Below are positions 6,703 through 8,312 of a stretch of DNA of 8,312 bases, in pieces. This DNA comes from an uncultured Mycoplasmatota bacterium. Lineage in GTDB: Bacteria; Bacillota_I; Bacilli_A; RF39; UBA660. Every line of letters starts with the position of its first letter. Positions within the stretch are counted from its first letter, which is position 1. Where the stretch lies: NCBI GenBank assembly GCA_948469295.1, contig CAOKLK010000019.1:1-8312 (forward strand), in the 5' to 3' direction. The notes under the pieces were generated by a model. That model was not told the origin of the DNA and made no database searches. It saw nothing but the letters and a program-made list of their open reading frames with translations. Both the position numbers and the translations under genes were made by a program.

Positions 6703-6713
6703 ACATTAATCTT

Positions 6714-6745
6714 ATTATATTATAATAGTAAGAAAAAGAAAACAA
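6714..6745 (-). promoter_or_regulatory. Predicted promoter of the cvpA-trxA operon
   Basis: On the minus strand two overlapping TATAAT boxes (6714-6719 and 6719-6724) lie downstream of TTGTTT (6740-6745). The spacing to the nearer box is 15 bp, shorter than ideal, and 20 bp to the other. The element is in the 99-bp gap shared with divergent rnhC. Confidence 0.4.
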
Positions 6746-6759
6746 TTTTAATAAGATTG

Positions 6760-6768
6760 TGATAGAAT
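6760..6768 (+). promoter_or_regulatory. Predicted extended -10 promoter of rnhC
   Basis: TGATAGAAT is a TGn-extended -10 (hexamer TAGAAT at 6763-6768). The -35 region is poor, as is common for extended -10 promoters. The predicted start is near 6775, giving a leader of about 12 nt that begins at the ribosome site. Confidence 0.45.
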
Positions 6769-6776
6769 AAACAAGT

Positions 6777-6782
6777 GAGGTG
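6777..6782 (+). promoter_or_regulatory. Ribosome binding site that fixes the rnhC start
   Basis: GAGGTG lies 4 nt before the ATG at 6787. The alternative in-frame GTG at 6775 falls on this site and would add four residues with no ribosome site of its own, so ATG 6787 is preferred. Confidence 0.7.
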
Positions 6783-6786
6783 CCCT

Positions 6787-7710
6787 ATGACTATAGTTTT
6801 TAAAGTAAGTGACAATGTAAAAGAAAAAATGAAAGAATTTTATAAAGACAAACGAAGACCCAAAACTCCCCCCTATGCTATATTTCAAGCCGAAGAAGCA
6901 GATACCATTATTACCCTTTACGAATCTGGAAAAGTAATGTTTCAAGGGATTAGTGCTGATATTGATGCGAATCTTTGGATTGATATGGAAAAACATTTAA
7001 ACAATCGAACAATTGATATGAACGAAAATAAAAAAGAAAAAAAGAAAGAAAATGATTTTTATTTTTATACCAATACCATTGGTTCAGATGAAGTGGGAAC
7101 TGGTGATTTCTTTGGTCCAATCGTCGTAACAGCTGCTTATGTAAAAAAAGAAGAAATTCCTTACTTAGAAGAATTAGGAGTCAAAGATTCCAAAAAACTA
7201 ACCGATGATAAAATCAAAAAAATTATTCCCAAACTAATTCATAAAATCCCTTATGTTACTTTTACTTTATCCAATAATGATTATAATAAATACCATGAAA
7301 AAGGATACAACATGAATCAAATCAAAGCAATTCTCCATAATAAAGTGTTATTTGCAATGAAAGAAAAAGATCTTCCCTATGATCAAATCGTAGTAGATCA
7401 ATTTGTCTATCCCAAAAAATACTTTGAACACATCAAAGATGCAACAAACAAAGTAACAGATATTACATTTACTACCAAAGCCGAAAGCAAATGTGCTTCC
7501 GTTGCTGTAGCAAGTTGTATTTGCCGTTATATCTTTTTAATGAAAATGGATGAAATCAGTCAAAACTTAAAAATAGAAATTCCCAAAGGGGCAAATGATC
7601 AAGTGGATATAATTGGAGCAGAAATTGTTCAAAAGTATGGGGAAGAAAAATTAAAAGAAATTGCCAAATGCAACTTCAAAAATTATGATAAAATAAAAGA
7701 AAAACTGTAA
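6787..7710 (+). CDS. rnhC: Ribonuclease HIII
   Basis: RNase HIII cleaves the RNA strand of RNA-DNA hybrids in the cytoplasm, removing primers and R-loops. The 307-residue protein has the family's N-terminal TBP-like substrate-binding domain (about 1-75, with SGKVMFQG at 47-54), a lysine-rich linker (82-88), and the RNase H catalytic domain (about 95-307). The signature IGSDEVGTGDFFGPIVV (98-114) supplies Asp101 and Glu102. Asp204 in IVVDQF is the next catalytic acid, and TKAESKCASVAVAS (230-243) and PKGA (266-269) match conserved RNase HIII segments. GDFFGP and the N-terminal domain separate it from RNase HII. It stands alone, divergent from cvpA, and ends at a bidirectional terminator. RNase HIII is mainly found in Bacillota and relatives, which fits the suggested host. 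Confidence 0.95.
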   Translation: MTIVFKVSDNVKEKMKEFYKDKRRPKTPPYAIFQAEEADTIITLYESGKVMFQGISADIDANLWIDMEKHLNNRTIDMNENKKEKKKENDFYFYTNTIGSDEVGTGDFFGPIVVTAAYVKKEEIPYLEELGVKDSKKLTDDKIKKIIPKLIHKIPYVTFTLSNNDYNKYHEKGYNMNQIKAILHNKVLFAMKEKDLPYDQIVVDQFVYPKKYFEHIKDATNKVTDITFTTKAESKCASVAVASCICRYIFLMKMDEISQNLKIEIPKGANDQVDIIGAEIVQKYGEEKLKEIAKCNFKNYDKIKEKL

Positions 7711-7745
7711 AAAAATCTACACATAAGTGTAGTTTTGTTTTTTTA
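7711..7745. terminator. Bidirectional intrinsic terminator between rnhC and the right-edge surface gene
   Basis: CTACAC (7717-7722) and GTGTAG (7727-7732) form a 6-bp stem with a 4-nt loop. On the plus strand it is followed by TTTTG and a run of seven Ts (7733-7744); on the minus strand by one A and then seven Ts (7709-7715). It therefore serves rnhC and the convergent surface-protein gene, whose stop (7743-7745) lies inside it. Confidence 0.85.
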
Positions 7746-8312
7746 TACTTGTAACATATAAGGAAAATCAATAGTTCCTATTCCATTACTTACTTTAATA
7801 TCTGGTTTTAAATAAATACTTGGTTGAATCACAAATGCATTACTGACAAGATTACTATTAATTGCTCCCGTAATATTTCCATTAAAAACATAACTAGAAA
7901 ATGCAACAGAAGTTAAAGTCCAATAAAAATCATTGGAATTGTGTAACCAATCATTAGTTTTACAATCGCTCACTCCACTTCCATCCCAAGAATATAAATA
8001 AGTATTAAGACATGTTGTACGATTTGTATTGGTTCCTCCACTCGTCGCATATCCATAATCACTTGGATACATTAATCCCACTTCTCCTACCCAGGAAGTC
8101 GTTCTAGTAACAGTATCATTACAAGACGAGCCACTACAAATCTTTCCAGTATAACTACTTCTCTCTAAATTATAAAAAACATTTGGATTAATATTGGTAT
8201 AAGTATATGTCGTTCCATCACTACTTCCTGTATTCCATGTAACACGATCGATCATTTCTTTCGCTTCACTTGTAAGTCCTGTACTACTAAAATCACATGC
8301 TATCGATACAGT
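7743..8312 (-). CDS. C-terminal part of a second membrane surface protein (start beyond right edge)
   Basis: The frame stays open past the Met codon at 8255 to the window edge, giving 189 residues. The upstream residues (ACDFSSTGLTSEAKEMIDRV) continue the alignment with the surface protein at 4145-5539, so the Met at 8255 is internal and the N-terminus lies outside. Shared blocks are MIDRVTWNTGS, a CxxxxxC-type pair (KICSGSSC), VGLMYPSDYGYATSGG, and a second Cys pair (CLNTYLYSW ... SDC). After the WL at 122-123 the two tails diverge sharply until P-S-[IL]-[HY]-L and a GxG near the end. The ending SNGIGTIDFPYML matches the family's closing motif. It probably is an extracellular, membrane-anchored protein like its paralog; ligand unknown. 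It shares a terminator with rnhC. Confidence 0.85.
   Translation of the reverse strand, partial: TVSIACDFSSTGLTSEAKEMIDRVTWNTGSSDGTTYTYTNINPNVFYNLERSSYTGKICSGSSCNDTVTRTTSWVGEVGLMYPSDYGYATSGGTNTNRTTCLNTYLYSWDGSGVSDCKTNDWLHNSNDFYWTLTSVAFSSYVFNGNITGAINSNLVSNAFVIQPSIYLKPDIKVSNGIGTIDFPYMLQV

Noticed and set aside
6748..6996. Minus-strand 82-codon ORF
   Set aside because: It is antisense to the start of rnhC, whose protein is a clear family member.
4145..8312. Diversity-generating retroelement acting on the variable tails of the surface genes
   Set aside because: The lectin-like appearance and variable tails suggested it, but no reverse transcriptase, template repeat or adenine-specific difference pattern is visible in the window.
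1..8312. Mycoplasma-type code (UGA = Trp)
   Set aside because: All genes are full length with the standard bacterial code, and tryptophan, including the thioredoxin active site, is encoded by TGG. TGA is not used as a stop here, but no gene needs it as Trp.
1..8312. CRISPR array, tRNA, rRNA, insertion sequence or riboswitch
   Set aside because: Reading both strands showed no direct-repeat array, no cloverleaf or rRNA motif, no transposase or terminal inverted repeats, and no leader long enough for a riboswitch.

Overview
The window is AT-rich bacterial DNA with short intergenic gaps. Its gene content (RNase HIII with its N-terminal extension, a Gram-positive-type UvrC, CvpA and an IMPACT-domain protein) points to a low-GC Bacillota or Mollicutes-like organism, plausibly one of the uncultured gut lineages. 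That placement is inference. Tryptophan is read from TGG throughout and the seven complete genes end in TAA or TAG, so nothing calls for the mycoplasma code (UGA = Trp).

Left part (1-1740, minus strand): the start of an Rnf-type electron-transport operon. A promoter and rnfC are followed by a 20-bp overlap into rnfD, which runs off the left edge. Both proteins align in outline with RnfC and RnfD, and RnfC keeps both four-cysteine iron-sulfur motifs. However, RnfC has lost the glycine-rich FMN/NADH loop, and RnfD is degenerate at its covalent-flavin site. The 241-bp gap before uvrC holds no intact gene. It does contain a 47-residue decayed C-terminus that looks like a C-type-lectin/FGE-like surface protein.

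Middle (1923-4150): uvrC (minus) and a short YigZ/IMPACT protein (plus) diverge from an 80-bp promoter region. The yigZ stop overlaps the stop of the convergent surface-protein gene in a 6-bp palindrome, leaving no room for a terminator between them.

Right part (4145-8312): a membrane-anchored surface protein (minus), a terminator, the trxA-cvpA operon (minus), a divergent promoter region, rnhC (plus), a bidirectional terminator, and the C-terminal half of a second surface protein (minus, cut by the right edge) that is paralogous to the first. The order rnhC / cvpA / trxA / uvrC recalls the conserved rnhC-zapA-cvpA-polX-mutS2-trxA-uvrC neighbourhood of Bacilli. Here zapA, polX and mutS2 are absent, and a surface-protein gene and yigZ sit between trxA and uvrC.

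The most notable items are the degenerate RnfC/RnfD pair, the lectin-like surface protein family (two homologous genes plus an unrelated-looking remnant) scattered through housekeeping DNA, and the very short predicted 5' leaders.
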